Below are positions 33,801 through 47,700 of a stretch of DNA of 64,000 nt, piece after piece. Within the stretch, counting starts at the first letter, position 1. The number at the start of each line of letters is the position of its first letter. The notes under the pieces are model-generated. The model made no database searches. It was not told the DNA's origin and saw only the letters and a list, made by a program, of their open reading frames with translations. Both the position numbers and the translations under genes were made by a program. Source of the DNA: Kappaphycus alvarezii (Eukaryota > Rhodophyta > Florideophyceae > Gigartinales > Solieriaceae); the NCBI GenBank assembly GCA_002205965.3, contig NADL03000090.1, forward strand, positions 1 to 64,000, given 5' to 3'.

Positions 33801-36335
33801 GCCAATATCTACTGAGCAGATCCAAAGAGGTAAACACCGTTTCCCCTTGCAGGGAGTCAAAAATCTCCTCTATTTTCGGAAAGGGCCAACGATAGCCCTT
33901 CATCTATTGGTTAAGGATCCGGTAGTCGGCACAGAAGCGGGGCTTCCCGTCCTTCTTAGTAGCGATAAAAACCGAAAAAGACCAGGCAGATGATGCGGGC
34001 AGAATTATCCCGGCTTCAAGCATCTTATCCAACTCCTCGCGGACGAGCTGGTTCTGCTTGGGCGCTAGAAGACGCCCCTTATGGTAGATGGGCTTGTCTT
34101 CAGTGAGTTCGAATGAATGCTCTATAGGAACGCTCGAAGGACGAAGGTCGAATAAGGATTCGGCGATAACGTCGCCTTCAGAAAGGAGCTTTTTGAACTC
34201 CTCCTTCTTGGCGAGGGGCAGGTGTTCCAATTTCTTTTCGAGCACCTCTGCCGTTGACAGGGGTTTCAAATTATCCATTTGCTCCAAACAGTACTGAATC
34301 GTCAGTACGAGGCCTACATCTTCGGTTTTATCGCCCTCCGATTCATCAGATTCTTCGTCTTCGGAGGGTGTGGCTGAGGAAGACGAAGTGAAGTCCTCAC
34401 TATCCGTTACCTCTCCTTCTTATACAAGATCTTCAGCAGTTAAACGAGCAAACTCGGGAAGCCAGTCGAGCACAAGGAAACTTGGACTCGTGCTTGAGGG
34501 TAACTGTTTTAGTACCATAGTCCAGAGTAGCCATCAAGGCTTCCATCGTCGGGTCGCTAATGAGAACGTCGAAGGGGGATCCTTCGACCACGATGAAATC
34601 CAAACAAACAAGGAGACACCTGAAAGAAATAGGGGCACTCCGCAAGATTGCATTAACCTGTCACTTCACGCCCGTGGCGACAGTGATCGTGCAGTTGACG
34701 ACCTCGGGCTCTACCGATAGTTTCGCTGCGAATTCAGCGGAGATAATGTCCGGTGTTGCCCCAGTATCGCATAATGCGTGCGCCTTAGTTCCATACACGC
34801 TCACCTACACAACCTTTAGACAACGCTTTCTGCCCTGCGCCTTCCTATTAACGGAGCCTACAATTCCCCCCACTGAATAGCTCCTTAAGGAATCCTTGTG
34901 CCTTTATGGTGTCACCACGTAGGAGCTGGCCAAATGAAAGAACGGCTGTAGCATTCGCCAGATCATTTAGTACATCGTACTTAGGGACAAACTCGGAGAT
35001 GTCTCGAACTTCGACACCTTTTCCGTCCCTTTTCTTGGCTCCCTTCGACTTGGTCTTCTTTCTCGTTGACTTTTTGCCTCCAGGAGCAACCTTCTTCTTC
35101 CTAGATACAAAAGCTTGCCGAGGAGCTGCGGATCCTCTGTGGTTAGACGTCCCGGCGGATCGAGGTTTCAATATTGCCTCAATCGGGGCTCTTTGTACTC
35201 CAAGAGCCAACTTACGGACAGTTTCCCCGTCAGAGTTACGTTTGACTGCGAGTACCTCTTCAGTATCCGGACAAATAACAACGGAGACAGTCTCCTTGTC
35301 TTCTTCATAGTCCGAATCTTCCTCAATGGATCCATCTACTGCCACCGAATCCTTACCTCCGGTCGATTCCTTTTTAGAGCGATTCCGGCAAGTAGCTTCC
35401 GAGTGTCCTTTCTTACCGCACTTGAAGCACCTGGTATCGCGATGGGGATTATCGGGGCAGTGGTTAGCTGCATGCCCCTTCTTCTGAAAAAATGAACAAA
35501 CACCTTCCGGCCAGCCTGGGCGGCCCTTCCTACCCCAGCGGAGGCTCCTTTCATCGAGTGTAGCTGCCTTTGCTGCTTCTTGATCATCAGAGAGAGATAT
35601 TCGAAGGCGGTGACGAGACTTTCGACCTTGTTTTAAACTTCCAGTACACGAGAATCGGTAAGAAAAAGCAACCTTTGTGCCTTTTTTCGACAGGGACGAC
35701 CAGGCTGGCTACCAATGTCTCCTTATTTTCATGAATTAAGCTTGAGCCGATACCTTTAGTGGGATCGACTACCATTGAAGGTTCGACGGACTTCTGCGCA
35801 GACTGAAATGACATCTTTCCTTCGTCAAAATCAGCGATATTCGACTTCATCGCCTGATAAACCTTAGGACTGCGATGAATAATATAAGGGACCAAGTCGG
35901 AGTGGACCATCGCGGCCTTACGGAGAAGCCCAAACTTGGCTTCCTCGTTGAACTTGGCCTTAGGGAAGAGAGAATCCATTCTCCGAATCGATTTCGTTAG
36001 ACGGCTAGGATCGAGCTTAGCGTCCATCGCACGGCGAATAACCTCGTACGGCTCATCCTCGTCTCCAAACTTATCCCATAGTGCCGCTTTGACAATTGAA
36101 TAATTCTTTCCATCCGGCGAGAAATCACCGGTATCATCCGTGAAAGTCTGGAAGAAGAAGTCGAACGCTTCACTGTCAAGGTACGATAGAAGTTCAAGTC
36201 ACTTCCCTTCTTCGGGCTTACCGCGCATCGCGACGTGTTCAAAGATAAAGAAGAATCTTTTAACGTCGGAGTCCCCATGGAATAGATGGGTCGATGTGGT
36301 CGCAGAAGAATCTCCACCCCTCGACAAAAGTACCA

Positions 36336-36804
36336 TGTTAGGGGCGCGAAGAGGGTAGGTTGGCCTGTCGCGCGCGGGTTGAGGGTTCGAAGGGGTGGAG
36401 AGCCGGTAAGGGGAGAGGTGGGCGGATGGAAAGGAGGGGAGGTTTTTGGAGAGGGACGAGATGCTTTCTTAGGTTGCTAATGTTACTGTCTCGAAGACAT
36501 TAGATAGCCGCCCCTCATAGATAATAAATATTCTAAAAAACCCTAACATACAATAGTGCACCACTTCTGGTCCTCAGAAAATTCTAGAAGCCACGAGTAT
36601 GGCTGGAGGGTGGCAGAGGAGAACACAGTACAGTGCGAAGTGCGTCCGAGCATAGTACTTGTACGTTCACTTATCCTCTCCCTTGCCCTTGCCCCCCCCC
36701 ACCACTTGCAACCCCAAACCCCGCGACTCGGATACCACTTCACTCACCACCAGCCGTCCCTTGGGTATTGTACCGCTAATACAGGACAACCCTCTTCAGC
36801 CACA
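36336..36804 (-). repeat. 5' LTR of the Ty3/gypsy element
   Basis: 469 bp. On the sense (minus) strand it starts TGTGGCTGAAGAGG and ends CCTAACA, the usual TG...CA form. Confidence 0.9.
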
Positions 36805-37215
36805 GGACCAACTTTATCAAAAATCATTGGAAAACGCCGTTACTTTACGGCACTTTGCGCGTTTCCTCAAATTTGATCAACGCGTCTTTGCCTTTCCTAA
36901 ATGTCATGAAAGTGGCTTACAGTATATATTACAGCAAAAGCGTGTCGTCGCCGCCGTTGTGGCAACTCAAGTCCCGTTGCCGCGGATAAATACTGCATCG
37001 CCTGGCCTCCCTCTCGCCGTCCGTCTCCGAGGCACACATTATTATTGTTCTATAGTAAGTTCTACAAGTAAAGTAGCAAGAACTCACCGCCTCGATCAGC
37101 TCGGCCCCTACATTCATCCTCTCTTTCGCCCTACACTATCGCTCCCTTCTTTTCCTTCACTGTTGAGAAGAAATATCGCGTGTTGATTGTACAGCACGGA
37201 TCTCGTATGGGGGAA

Positions 37216-37281
37216 AAATGTGGGGTGATTTAATATTTGAAATATATGGTCTGTTTTGGCCCGGAATATCCTTCAGGGTGC
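37216..37281. repeat. Dispersed 66-bp repeat, copy 2
   Basis: See 8061-8126: gapless alignment, about 88% identity. It lies about 410 bp beyond the end of the LTR element and 27 bp before a tandem duplication. Confidence 0.75.
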
Positions 37282-37308
37282 GCTCGTATGTGCTTTGTTG
37301 AGAAGCAG

Positions 37309-37396
37309 GCGCCACTGCAATGTTCGAATATGAAACAGGTCTTCTAGTAGATGCGCCACTACAACGTTCTAATCTGAAACAGGTCTTCTTGCGGAT
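37309..37396. repeat. Two tandem copies of a 44-bp unit
   Basis: Units at 37309-37352 and 37353-37396 begin GCGCCACT and share TGAAACAGGTCTTCT. About 84% identical by eye. Confidence 0.7.
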
Positions 37397-39669
37397 GTTT
37401 TCCACCGCTTTCGGAAGCCCGGACCGTGCAATGTTTTTCAAATTTGAACAAATTGCGTGTAACTTCCTTGAAACTGCATCATCCGCTACTACCCGTTTCA
37501 TGGAGGCATTCATCTGTCGACTAGCGCAAGAGTATCGCACCTCCATTAATACCTTTACGAAAAGTTTGATCAATTAATCACATGTGTAGTCAAATAACGA
37601 CGTTTTGTAAGAACGAAAAAATTAATTCAAAAAAGATCACCGCCTGTCTTAGCTTAATATTTCCCCTTAGGTCTCTGTTACCTTTACAATTTGTTTTTTG
37701 ATATATTTTCATATATAACGTCTCTGAAACCCATTTAAATCTCGCAAAATCACTCATATTCCCTCTAAAACAGTGAAGCCAAATGACGGAAGTCTGCTCC
37801 CTGAAATTATGGCCCACAACAAAGCGCGCTTATCTACATACCAATTCAAGTGTAGAAGGTTGTATTTATCTAGTATCTAGACAGAAATAGTGTCGAAAAC
37901 AGCCGCAGGAATGGAAAAAGTGACCAGTGGTGGACGATTTCAGAGAATAGGTGTCAGAATGGGATTTGAACGATAATATTAAGGAGTTGCAATTCCACTT
38001 ATCGAGTCCTAAAGAAGGAGAAGACCATTATCTCGAGGAGTCAGCTGGTTTGATGCCCAATTCAATCAGCTCTCAGATGACAGAAGCTGAAAGAACGAGT
38101 GGGAACACTGGACTTTACTTTCGCGCACATACGTTATTTACTGTATGGACCTATTGTCTTATTAAATGGTGGTTACAACACGTAGGGCCCCTTAAGCAAA
38201 GTCAATTACTTTATTTCCTTTTATTTCCTTTTATTAGCTTTATTGTAGATTTAGCTGACATTTATACAGTAGTGGCCATACCCTCTGTATATAACCGCAA
38301 AATTCACCAAATCTCAGTAAAATAAGCATTAATACCCCCAGCTGCGACCTGTCGCCCAAGGTAGAGGACTTGGTGTGTTGAGCTAGCTTTCCTAGTTGAG
38401 TAACCGCCAAGCCTAGAGCTGCACGGCCTCTCTTAGGAAGAACATACGAACCGTAGCCGGAGTAGTCACGATTTATTTCTTGATATAGCTTTCATGTGTT
38501 CCCAGAGTAGGATTTCCTACCACCTCCCTCTCCTATTCCCCTTTCTTCCTTCTCTTTTCTCTTGTTACTTCAATTAAACACCAGTTTATACCCTTGAAGG
38601 ACTTTAGGGAATATTCCCCTACCGAGCGAGCTCGAACTACTGGCGCTCTACTCTGCTTACCAAAATAGCTTCTTAGCCCCTTCATACTGGTCTTACGAAT
38701 AAAATAGATTTATAAAACTTCCATCTGGTGTGTGATCCTTTCGGAACCATATTATTGCAGCTAAATCCAAGGAAGTACTGCAATAGATACTGATACTCCC
38801 GCGGAATCTGGTGAGAGGAGGACATCAAGTAATAGGCCTAGTGTAAGCTCAATTCAAACCGAAAAATATAATCCTGGGGGTGTAAGGACAGTAAAAGTGG
38901 AATCTCGTTGACCAAAAGCAGTGCTCATAGCAGAGAGGGGCCACGAGAAGAGGTAAAGTATTTAATAGAATGACGCATTATTCGAGCTCAGAGTAACAGT
39001 GAAATAAGCATACGATGTCTGTATCCAGAATGTTTGACGGCCACAAATTGTAATTCAAATAAATCATATACATATAAGCATATATCTTCAAGCGTGCATC
39101 ATGTTTTTACTTAAAGCATGGCTTTAAGCTTCCTTTATTAGGCGTAAAGTATAATCAGAACTAATCAAACTTTGAAGGTCACAGTGACCTCTGTGGAATG
39201 ATACGCTACGTTGAATATCACTGGTTTGTGTAGAGGTAATGATCTGGCAGTAGTGCAAAACACCACAGAGGCTGGAATTATGTATGATTATATGGAAAAT
39301 AAACGATGCAAAAAATTTTCACGTCGAAACAAACATTAGTTAAACATGAAGACAATCAGAATGACTTCTTCACCTTCAAGGTTATTAACGCTAAGGAATA
39401 TCCTTTCTGTCAAATCAAAAAGGTCAATTATTATTAAGTATCTCAAAAAAAAGAAAGGTCACGCTATTGATGCAAATTGAACACTTAAGATAGGTACAAA
39501 CAACGTTGCGTTTGCGAGCGATGCCGAACCAGGCAATATTTTAGAGATTTTTGAAAAAATCCGAAAGAATTAATTCTGTGGGAAGCAGCAGTCTTTTTGT
39601 CTACAATCCGCAAGGACTTCCTATGTCGAGCAAGCTTTCGACCGAAACACAATGAATATATCAGTTGAC

Positions 39670-39910
39670 GGAACCCTAGTGAGTGCATTTGCAACTCAGC
39701 TCCAAGAGCGGAAAAGAGAGCTAACAGAAGAAGAGAAAGTTGAACTCAAGTTTTAAAACGGTTGGATGACCAGATTTATGGCAATCAAAGAGCTGATATT
39801 GAAAATAATATATGGAGAATGCCCAGGTGCAGAGAAAAGCTGAGAAGATTTTGCCAAAAGGATTGGTGCAATGCTGAAGAGTTTGGAGCTTGCTTCATGT
39901 GGATCCGGGG
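39670..39910 (+). pseudogene. Possible pogo/Tigger-type (CENP-B-like) transposase fragment
   Basis: One frame reads RELTEEEKVELKF, stop, NGWMTRFMAIKELILKIIYG and ECPGAEKS, stop, EDFAKRIGAML. The order NGW...RF...(Y/H)GE followed by a helix resembles the CENP-B-type DNA-binding domain of pogo/Tigger transposases. Two stops lie within about 80 codons. I find no confident catalytic domain next to it, so this is a tentative call. Confidence 0.4.
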
Positions 39911-41069
39911 TGGACACGGTTTAGAGGGCCGACGAAAGGGATTAAGAGGGAGTAGTAGAGATTCACAGATCTTTCTTTCTGCAATTAATAGCGATATAAA
40001 GAGCTCCCATTGATGTCGACAAGTAATCACTGGAGACAGAGGCCGTTTGGGTGAAATTAAGGACACCAGCACTGAAACGATTACCTTGCCAACAAAAAAG
40101 CTGTGATGACAACGGTTTTTCGAGAAGTTGCAAAGAATCTATGCGTAGATAGCGCGGACGCATGGTTGGCGAGTCATTCTGCTTGTCGGAAATTATTCTG
40201 CGCATGGAACTTCAACTAATTTACCGGCCCTGAAAAAACGTAGAAGTAACGTTTATAACCTTGAACACGTCATACAAAATCTAATCCCTGCAGTCCAAAA
40301 TCATTTCTGCCCTTAAATATTCACATCTCCGCCGGTTGTTCTTTCGTGTATGGAAAGAAAACCGGCGGTGGTCGCTTCTTGATCAAATGCATAGGAGTCG
40401 AGGCAAAGTACCATTAGAGTTGAGCCTAATCTTTTCTGATTTCATAAATTAGCTTTGTTAAAGGAGGAATTGTTCGATGAAATAAACTGATATAATAAAC
40501 CTTTTAATTAAAAATTAACTATTCTCGTTTTATAAATACATTATTTACAGCCTACCTATACACTTCTTTCTTCCGGAATGGTATGCTTAATTTTTTTAAT
40601 GTGCAATTTAAATGGACCTATCACACTAGGAGATTGAGAAGTGTATGACCTGGCGAACGAGCTTATTTTTGCCGGTAACCCACCTAAAGGTATGAAACCA
40701 TATCAATACTTTATTGGACCTTTTACGATTCCATTCCTTTAACGAGTTTTTGTCCTACTAATTCGCTGCGGAAATTAATAATTTGATTCTTTGCACGGCA
40801 TGTGAGAATTTCGGATTTTCGGGGTTCTTGTTCTCATGAGACGTTTTGAGTTTGCCGATCGTAGGACCTTTTGAAGTATTTATTTGCCGTTGAAGTAAAA
40901 ACAAATTCCAAAATATGCAAATATCTTGGCACGTGCAAGGTTTGAGATTCTTCGGCGTTACGTGTCCTTTATGTAATCTCAAACTCTTACAGAATAAGAA
41001 AAATAATCCAGCTGTACAAGGAGTTGGAGTCTAATAAGCAACTTTATCGGAGATATCAATAAGCATCTC
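39911..41069. other. No recognisable gene
   Basis: AT-rich, with short broken frames only. It may hold further decayed transposon sequence. Confidence 0.4.
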
Positions 41070-41700
41070 CACCCCAATTCCAAGCTATAATATATAATCG
41101 AGTCGATGAAATCATGCCAAGATGGTATAAAATTGGTGACAAATGGATTCAAAAAGGACTGAAACACTATGTAACACTTGAAAGGAAACGTGGGTGTAGG
41201 TCTAAACTTCAGATTACTGCGTGTGGTGAGAGAGGAGTAAATATCAGCATCAATATTTGTAATTATTCAGAAGAAATTGAAGGCTCTAATTAAGTATGTT
41301 TTCAATAAGCAAGAGAATGATCGCGGAACCACAGTTCGAATCGGATGTATTTTATGTGGTGATTCTCCATTTATTTATTTCAGGCTACGGAGGCCTTGTT
41401 ATAGAAGGGAATAAGCTTTATTGGATTTTTCAAGAATTCTTGTTTATGATAGCATATCTTTCAGGTGGAGAGGGTGCGAAACGGAGTGAGCACATGACAA
41501 TGAAAAGTAAAGAATAAGAAAGTAGGATAATTGAAGCTGTCATGTGTGTTGATCAAGAACGAAGATAGATCCTCAGCACGCATGGAAATACTGATTCTGA
41601 CACTCTAATTTATCGCAAGCGATGGAGATCTATTGCACGACTCCCACAGTTTTAAAGGCCAAAATATAGAGATTACTATGCGTTAGGAAAACTTTGACCT
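41070..41700 (+). pseudogene. piggyBac-like transposase fragment, broken
   Basis: Plus-strand pieces in several frames follow the order of a piggyBac-type DDE domain: WYKIGDKWIQKGLKHYVTLE, SKLQITACGERGV (compare DSACLQSGI in the other copy), LCGDSPF (compare CGDSYF), GISFIGFFKNSC, AYLSGGEGAKRSEHMTMKSK, then VMCVDQERR and LIYRKRWRSIARLPQF. Several frameshifts and stops. No ends identified. Confidence 0.55.
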
Positions 41701-44700
41701 TACCTGTGCTCAGATTGACTGCCAAAGCCGGTGTTTTTATGTATGCGGGTCAACACAACATAATTGTAAATATGTTGCTTTTATACCTGTAAGTTATGCG
41801 GGAGAGGTCAGTGATACCGTGAGTAAATTTATCCTCATATATTCTACAGCAAATTGGCAGAGGGACTGATTGAAAATAATTTGGATGAAATAGGAACTAA
41901 AGCTCTTCAGAAATCTGAGGATGAAGGAAAGGAATAATGAAGTTTCAGTATTGAAATTCATCTGGTTGAAAAAAAGGAAATGTTCTCTGAATGGTAACTA
42001 GACAATTTTTGCCCTCTTATCAGGATGTAGATTTTTATTCAGAAGACCACTAAATTTGGATGTGTCGGGTGCCCTGGCAAACTGAAGATGTAAGTATTTA
42101 AACGATAATAGCTGATTCGAATGTTTCCCAGGGTACTACTATCTCGTTCATGATATTCATAATTTTACATAAACTATCTGTTACTAATACATCCTTTTTG
42201 AATCTATTTAATGCATTGCCTGAATTGAAAAATTTTTAATTTTTAGTTTATTTTGGGAAGCGTGTTAAAAATTGAGAAAATAAATATTTTCGTATCGACC
42301 CCCAAAAATCTCTTCTGTGTCATTCTACATGCTAGATGTACTTAATTCTATGAAAATACCCCTTTATGAGATGCCATCGTTTCGTGTCCAGTGTTTCAGA
42401 AGGCGCCTCATCATCCCGATAACCAAGTTATGGCACATTTGTCGAGCCCTCAACATAGTTAAGGGAATTCTAGTTCTCATGGGAGACTCAACGAGTAGTT
42501 GTAACTATACCAGAAATGGTGGAGTAGCAGAAGAAGAGCTACTTCCAATCACGGCACCACACAAGTCATGTCCAAACAATTGTTTCTGAATCTATTTGCA
42601 GAAGTAGTACAGTTGAAAGTCAGCTCTATAAGCGCATTAGTTGTGGAATCTGTTCGGGTCTCGAGGCCTACCCTAAAACTCTTTCCCGTGACTGCAGACC
42701 TCCGATACGTGCCGTGCACTGCAGACCTGCGTGCTTTTTCTGATCAAGAACTCCTTTTACTTCATTTATTTGCTAGCTGTATCCCCGGCCACCCGGGATC
42801 TCGCTGCCGTCGGAGACATTGGCCCTATAGTAGTCTCCAAATCCCCAAAAACACCAAATAATTTCTAAAGAGGGTGCAAAAACGCACGGGTCTGTCTCAA
42901 TTGGCACGAAGTAGACCTGGAGGCCAACCCCAAAAAACTCCTAGTATAGTTAAGAAGACAACCAGATTCGTATCCGGCGCCAATCAATCCACCAAAGTCC
43001 GCAGCTTCCTTCCTCGATGCCAATCTTACCTCTTGCAGCAGTATTCTCTATATAAATGGACCCCAATGCTCCAAATACACTCTTGCGTATATATGCATTT
43101 TGCCCACCTGGACAGCTCGATTCCCACAGAGGGGACTTGAGTGTCCTTTATATACTGAGTGAAACATACGTAAATGCAGTGGGATACTGTAGCCTCATTT
43201 AGGAGAGTGATGCACATTGACTCTCGATGATTCAGTGCAGTATCCTGATAATTAAAATGCAACCCAGGAGAGGATTCGCTCTTTCCTATCCTAGTGCTTC
43301 CTGTGGCTAACGCCATACAACTTCAACCCCGCACATTTCCCTGTGGCATCAATATATTATCGCCATTCGAGCTGCGTACAAATCCCGTAGCAAGTAGATG
43401 AAACAATACAAGATTGGATGACTATACGGCGGAACTGCGCATCTACCAAGCATCCGTTGCGCCCGTTAGTCGTATGCGATGATTAATACATGGCGCAACT
43501 GATGCTCTGGTAGATGAGAGTGCTAATACAAGCGACAGACATGTAGAATTTCCTGCAAAGCGGGTTAAGATCCTTAATAAGCAACACAGTTGGGAGAGAT
43601 GGGGCGCCGAGCGAGTTGAAAACTAGGGACTGATATCGTAATCCCAGGTCTTGGGAAGGGAGGTCGCAGACATTGCGAGCTTGTCTAATTGACCAGAAAG
43701 GACCTGTTGCTGCTCAAAGCTAGGAGAGCCGAGTGACGAGACGAAAGATTCGTGAGAGCAACTATGCAGTATTATTCTTGAGAAAATTATGAAAATACAC
43801 ATGTCATAAATTGATCACAAAAATGTGATCAATTTGTGATATGGACTAAACTGAATAGAAATTGGGTAGGATTGACTCGATGGAACGTACACAGGTCGAC
43901 GCAGGAGGTTTTTTCTCTGGTAAATTACTAATTGAGAGAACATATCCACTTTGCAACGCTATTATTTCTGGCACCTTTTAGTACATTGCCGACGTGGCAA
44001 GTAAGGTCAGCTTTAAAACCCGAGAGTCGATTCTGTCAGTGGAGACCATTCAGTATTTGGACCGATAATCGTTTGCAAATTTAGTATTAAAAGATAATAA
44101 ACAAAAAAATGATATACGAACTACGAAATTAATAACCTATGGTTCGTGTTCGAAAATTTAGCAATAAGTGATAAATTCGTAGTATCCAATCCTGACCTGC
44201 TCCTATATATTTCAACTTATCCTTTCTTCTACATACCCTTTGTGACTTCAAGAACGATATCAAACATAAAAGGGCAGATATCGCTGCACATTTCGCTTAA
44301 ATATCTCATCTGCTTGATGTTGCAGAGGCCAATATGGTCTCAGTTAACAATATTTATAAAAATGGCTAAAATGCACCAGATAAGGACCAGAGCAGAAAAT
44401 ATATCCTCATTTTTCTTCAATCTTAGACTTTTAAGCAACATGGAATGATTTGTCAAATAATGTTTCTCAAAAGGAGATAAGGCATGGACTTTACGTTTGG
44501 AAAGTGTGTTCGATTGTATCCTCAAAGCATGCATTTGCAACTTGTAGGAGTACCTCATTGAGGTCTACTACGTAGATTCATTGTGGTTTTCATCACAGAT
44601 TGTGCCGGGGTGGTGGTTTTTTCTGTGTTCGTAGGCTCTTTGAATGCAGTAGTTTCTTTTTCTTCTGCATAAGGAGTGGATTGGGACACAGAGGCAACGC

Positions 44701-47700
44701 AGGGAGTTCGACTGGACTTGGAGCATCGGTTTCACCTTTCATGACCACGGTAGCATCATAAAGGGTATTAATCTGCATCAGAGAAGGAACGAGTGTGTCT
44801 GATGACATCAGGAAGAGAGGATGAGATGAGTTCGCTGTTATTTCACAAATTGAACTCGGTCGGTTGGAAGCAGCTCTCTTGCGGTTATGAAGCAGCTTTT
44901 TAAGATGTGGGTGTCTGTTAAGAATTACCGAAGATAAATGATAAAATCAGAAGATCTTATGAATTAAGTTTTAGTTTCCGCGTCAGGGGCTACTCGTAAC
45001 ATGGGGTACAAAGTGTAGATAAATCACACGAATATTTTCCCGGTAAATCAGTGTTTTGAACGAGATTAAGTATTTTCTGCAGACGTTAGGTGGTATATTT
45101 TTGCGATGTGTGCGATGTATCATTCCCGTCGGCGAAAACGTGTAAAGAATGAGTTCATATCAATATCTATATTTATTATGCTAAAACATATTCTTAATAC
45201 TCTACAGTTATAAATTGATGTGCATGTATGTAATTTACAGCAATTGTAAAACTCAGGCGACGATCGGATGCATATTGAGCGTTAAGGGTCCAATGGACGT
45301 TATAAATCGCAAAAAGCGAAAATATGAGAGAAATAAAACGGCATAGAAAGCGTAAGTATTAATAGATAATAGAGAAAAAGTGCTCGATAGTAAATTGATG
45401 CAAAAAAATGCGCTGCATGCGATGAGAATTAATGAGATCACACCATTTAAAGCTATATTTCCCGCATGACCTAAGCACTGAGAGACCATGATATGGTCAC
45501 TTATTCGCTCACTCCGGTTGAGCCTGTTAGGAGCTAATATACCAGGAAAAGAGCGATAATGGTTTTGCTGCAAGCGGATTCATGTAAGGGAGAGCTCATT
45601 TAAAATTCGTAAAGCATGCGGAAAGCCAACACACAACTAACGGAGCGACCAGCAAGGCAAGCGGATGTGGAATTGGACCAAATGCCATTCTGTAGCAAAG
45701 ATTTGAAATGGATAAACTCAGGAAATCATTCTCAAAGCACACGAGTTTGGAGTCAAATTGGTGATTACAGGTCTGCAGAAAGAAGAAAATAGCGTCTTAC
45801 TCGAAGCGAAATTAGAAGACATAAAACTGGATATTTTTGCCGGATTCGCTTCTCATCTACCCTTCCGTTACACGCTTGGCTAATATTCTCCCTTGTTGAA
45901 ACGAAGTTGTGATGGTTGGAGCTAGTAAACTGGTGGAAGAGGGTAGAGATTGTAGAGTTGTAGACTATCGTCCCTTAGTTCTCTTCCATTATTACTGAAT
46001 CGGAGGCAAGACACAGGTTTATATGCTCACCAAAAGCATGAGATGTGAGTTTGTACAGCACACAAGTCTACCCCTAGAGAGCTCTAAATCGTAAGCGTTA
46101 TAAGTACAAAAATACTTAGAATTATATGATTGGCTAGAATGGATGCATTTCTACAATCAATAGTTGTCATTAAAAATGTTGCTGCGCCGCAGAACTAATA
46201 TGACGTGATCGCAGCATGCTTTGTCATATTATGGCAGCCATTAATCGCACCCGAAACTAGAGAAAGCACTGATGTACGGTACACTCCATATTTTTGTATT
46301 AAAGTACTGCAATGCAAACGGGCGCATAAAATATTTTAATATGTGAATACGTGGATAGCTGATATTTTTACGTCCTGTGTCTCGGGTACACAAAGGCAGC
46401 ATTTCCCGAGTACATCCAAACATCGGCATCTAATTAGACTCGAGGCCTTGGGACCAATTAGTAATAGGAGACAGATTTAGAAGAAAAGGGACCAGTTAAT
46501 AAGACGTTGGATGCCATCAGACATGAACAGGGAGTGGGAATACGAGTGTCGGACAGATTGTCGTTGTAAATAATGCTAGTAGAGGCCGAACCTGGTAGTA
46601 CGAAAAACGTAGTGATGAATGGCTAAGAGGGGAAAAGTGGTATAGCGCGATAAGTAAGGTAAAGTTCGTGTTATGTGTATGCTTGTTGCGAGTTTTCAGT
46701 CATCGCTTCCGAGTTCTTGGCAGTAATCAGGGTGCTCGTGATTGCATAAATCCTGAGTAGGGAGTATTTTTTATAGTCAGTCAAGGGAAAGAGAGCTGAA
46801 GTTGTACTGGCTCAAGGCATAGCAAAGTGTGTCTGCAGTGTAAGAAGGGGCAACGAAATAAGTATCTGATCCTGTACAGAGGTCTAGGGAGAGAGGCTGT
46901 AGGTGGCGCTTATGAGGGAGGTAAAAACGGATACCTGAACTGTGCGGAGGACTACTGATACTACAAATGATATCAATGGCCGTGCCAAGAGCTATTGGTA
47001 ACAGCACACTGTAAAAGTGAAATAAATACACTAATTATTGTAGAAGTAACGGAATTAATGTCTGTATTAGAAGAAATGTACCAAAAACACAAAATTAAAC
47101 ATGATATGGGGCTAAAGAGAAATATTGAAATGTAGACATAAAGAAATGAGAAAGACTGTAAAGTACAGGAGAGTTTACATGTTTCATTTAAAAACGTTTA
47201 AGAAAGAAATTATTTAGTTATTAGGGAGAAAATGTTCTCCAAGTACCTCAGTAAGTTCAGTACAAATAGTTCTGAAAAAATCTGGAGATATTTCTGACTT
47301 AGAGTGCCCCCACATTTTTGAAATTGAGCTACATAGACCTTGTACATATTGTAGCTACCTCACATTGTGACACAGTCGTAACTCTATTATCTCCAAATAT
47401 TTTATATTATCTTTAGATATATAGACTTCTCATGCCAATTTATAATTTTATTAATACGTGACTACAGCCATTTCTTGTGGTCATGATAGCGGCAAGAGGC
47501 TCCACTATATTGCTGAAGAAGCCGTTTCTTACCAAAAATTTAAGAAAAAACGACGGTGGCTCCTCCAGTAGAATTTGAAAGTAGGACTTACAGTCAATCT
47601 TTCCCGTGCGGTCTATCAAAAGCGATGCTTGGGAGAATTGGAAAAGCTACTCACGTCATAAAATAATAAAATCCCTATCTTGTTGAAAAATTGCTTAATG

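Larger units (their letters stand above)
30393..36804 (-). mobile_element. Ty3/gypsy LTR retrotransposon (fossil, broken)
   Basis: About 6.4 kb, coding on the minus strand between two 469-bp direct LTRs. In the sense direction there is a gag-like region (about 36.3-34.9 kb) with a CCHC zinc knuckle, then reverse transcriptase with a YLDD motif (about 34.3-33.4 kb), RNase H (about 33.1-32.9 kb) and integrase (about 32.8-31.5 kb), the Ty3/gypsy order. A primer-binding-like TGGTAC follows the 5' LTR, and a purine-rich tract precedes the 3' LTR. The LTRs are about 98-99% identical, so the insertion is recent, but the coding part has several breaks, perhaps five to ten, and should not function. 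I found no clear target duplication. Confidence 0.9.
36805..39669. other. No recognisable gene; start of AT-rich region
   Basis: Contains the second copy of the dispersed repeat (37216-37281) and a two-copy tandem repeat (37309-37396). Base composition turns clearly AT-rich from about 37.3 kb. The ORF at 37951-38325 has hydrophobic stretches but no recognisable family. Confidence 0.5.

Noticed and set aside
38200-38325. Hydrophobic C-terminal stretch of a 124-codon frame, as in a membrane protein
   Set aside because: It lies in T-rich DNA with a local TTATTTCCTTT duplication; hydrophobicity follows from composition, and no family is recognised.
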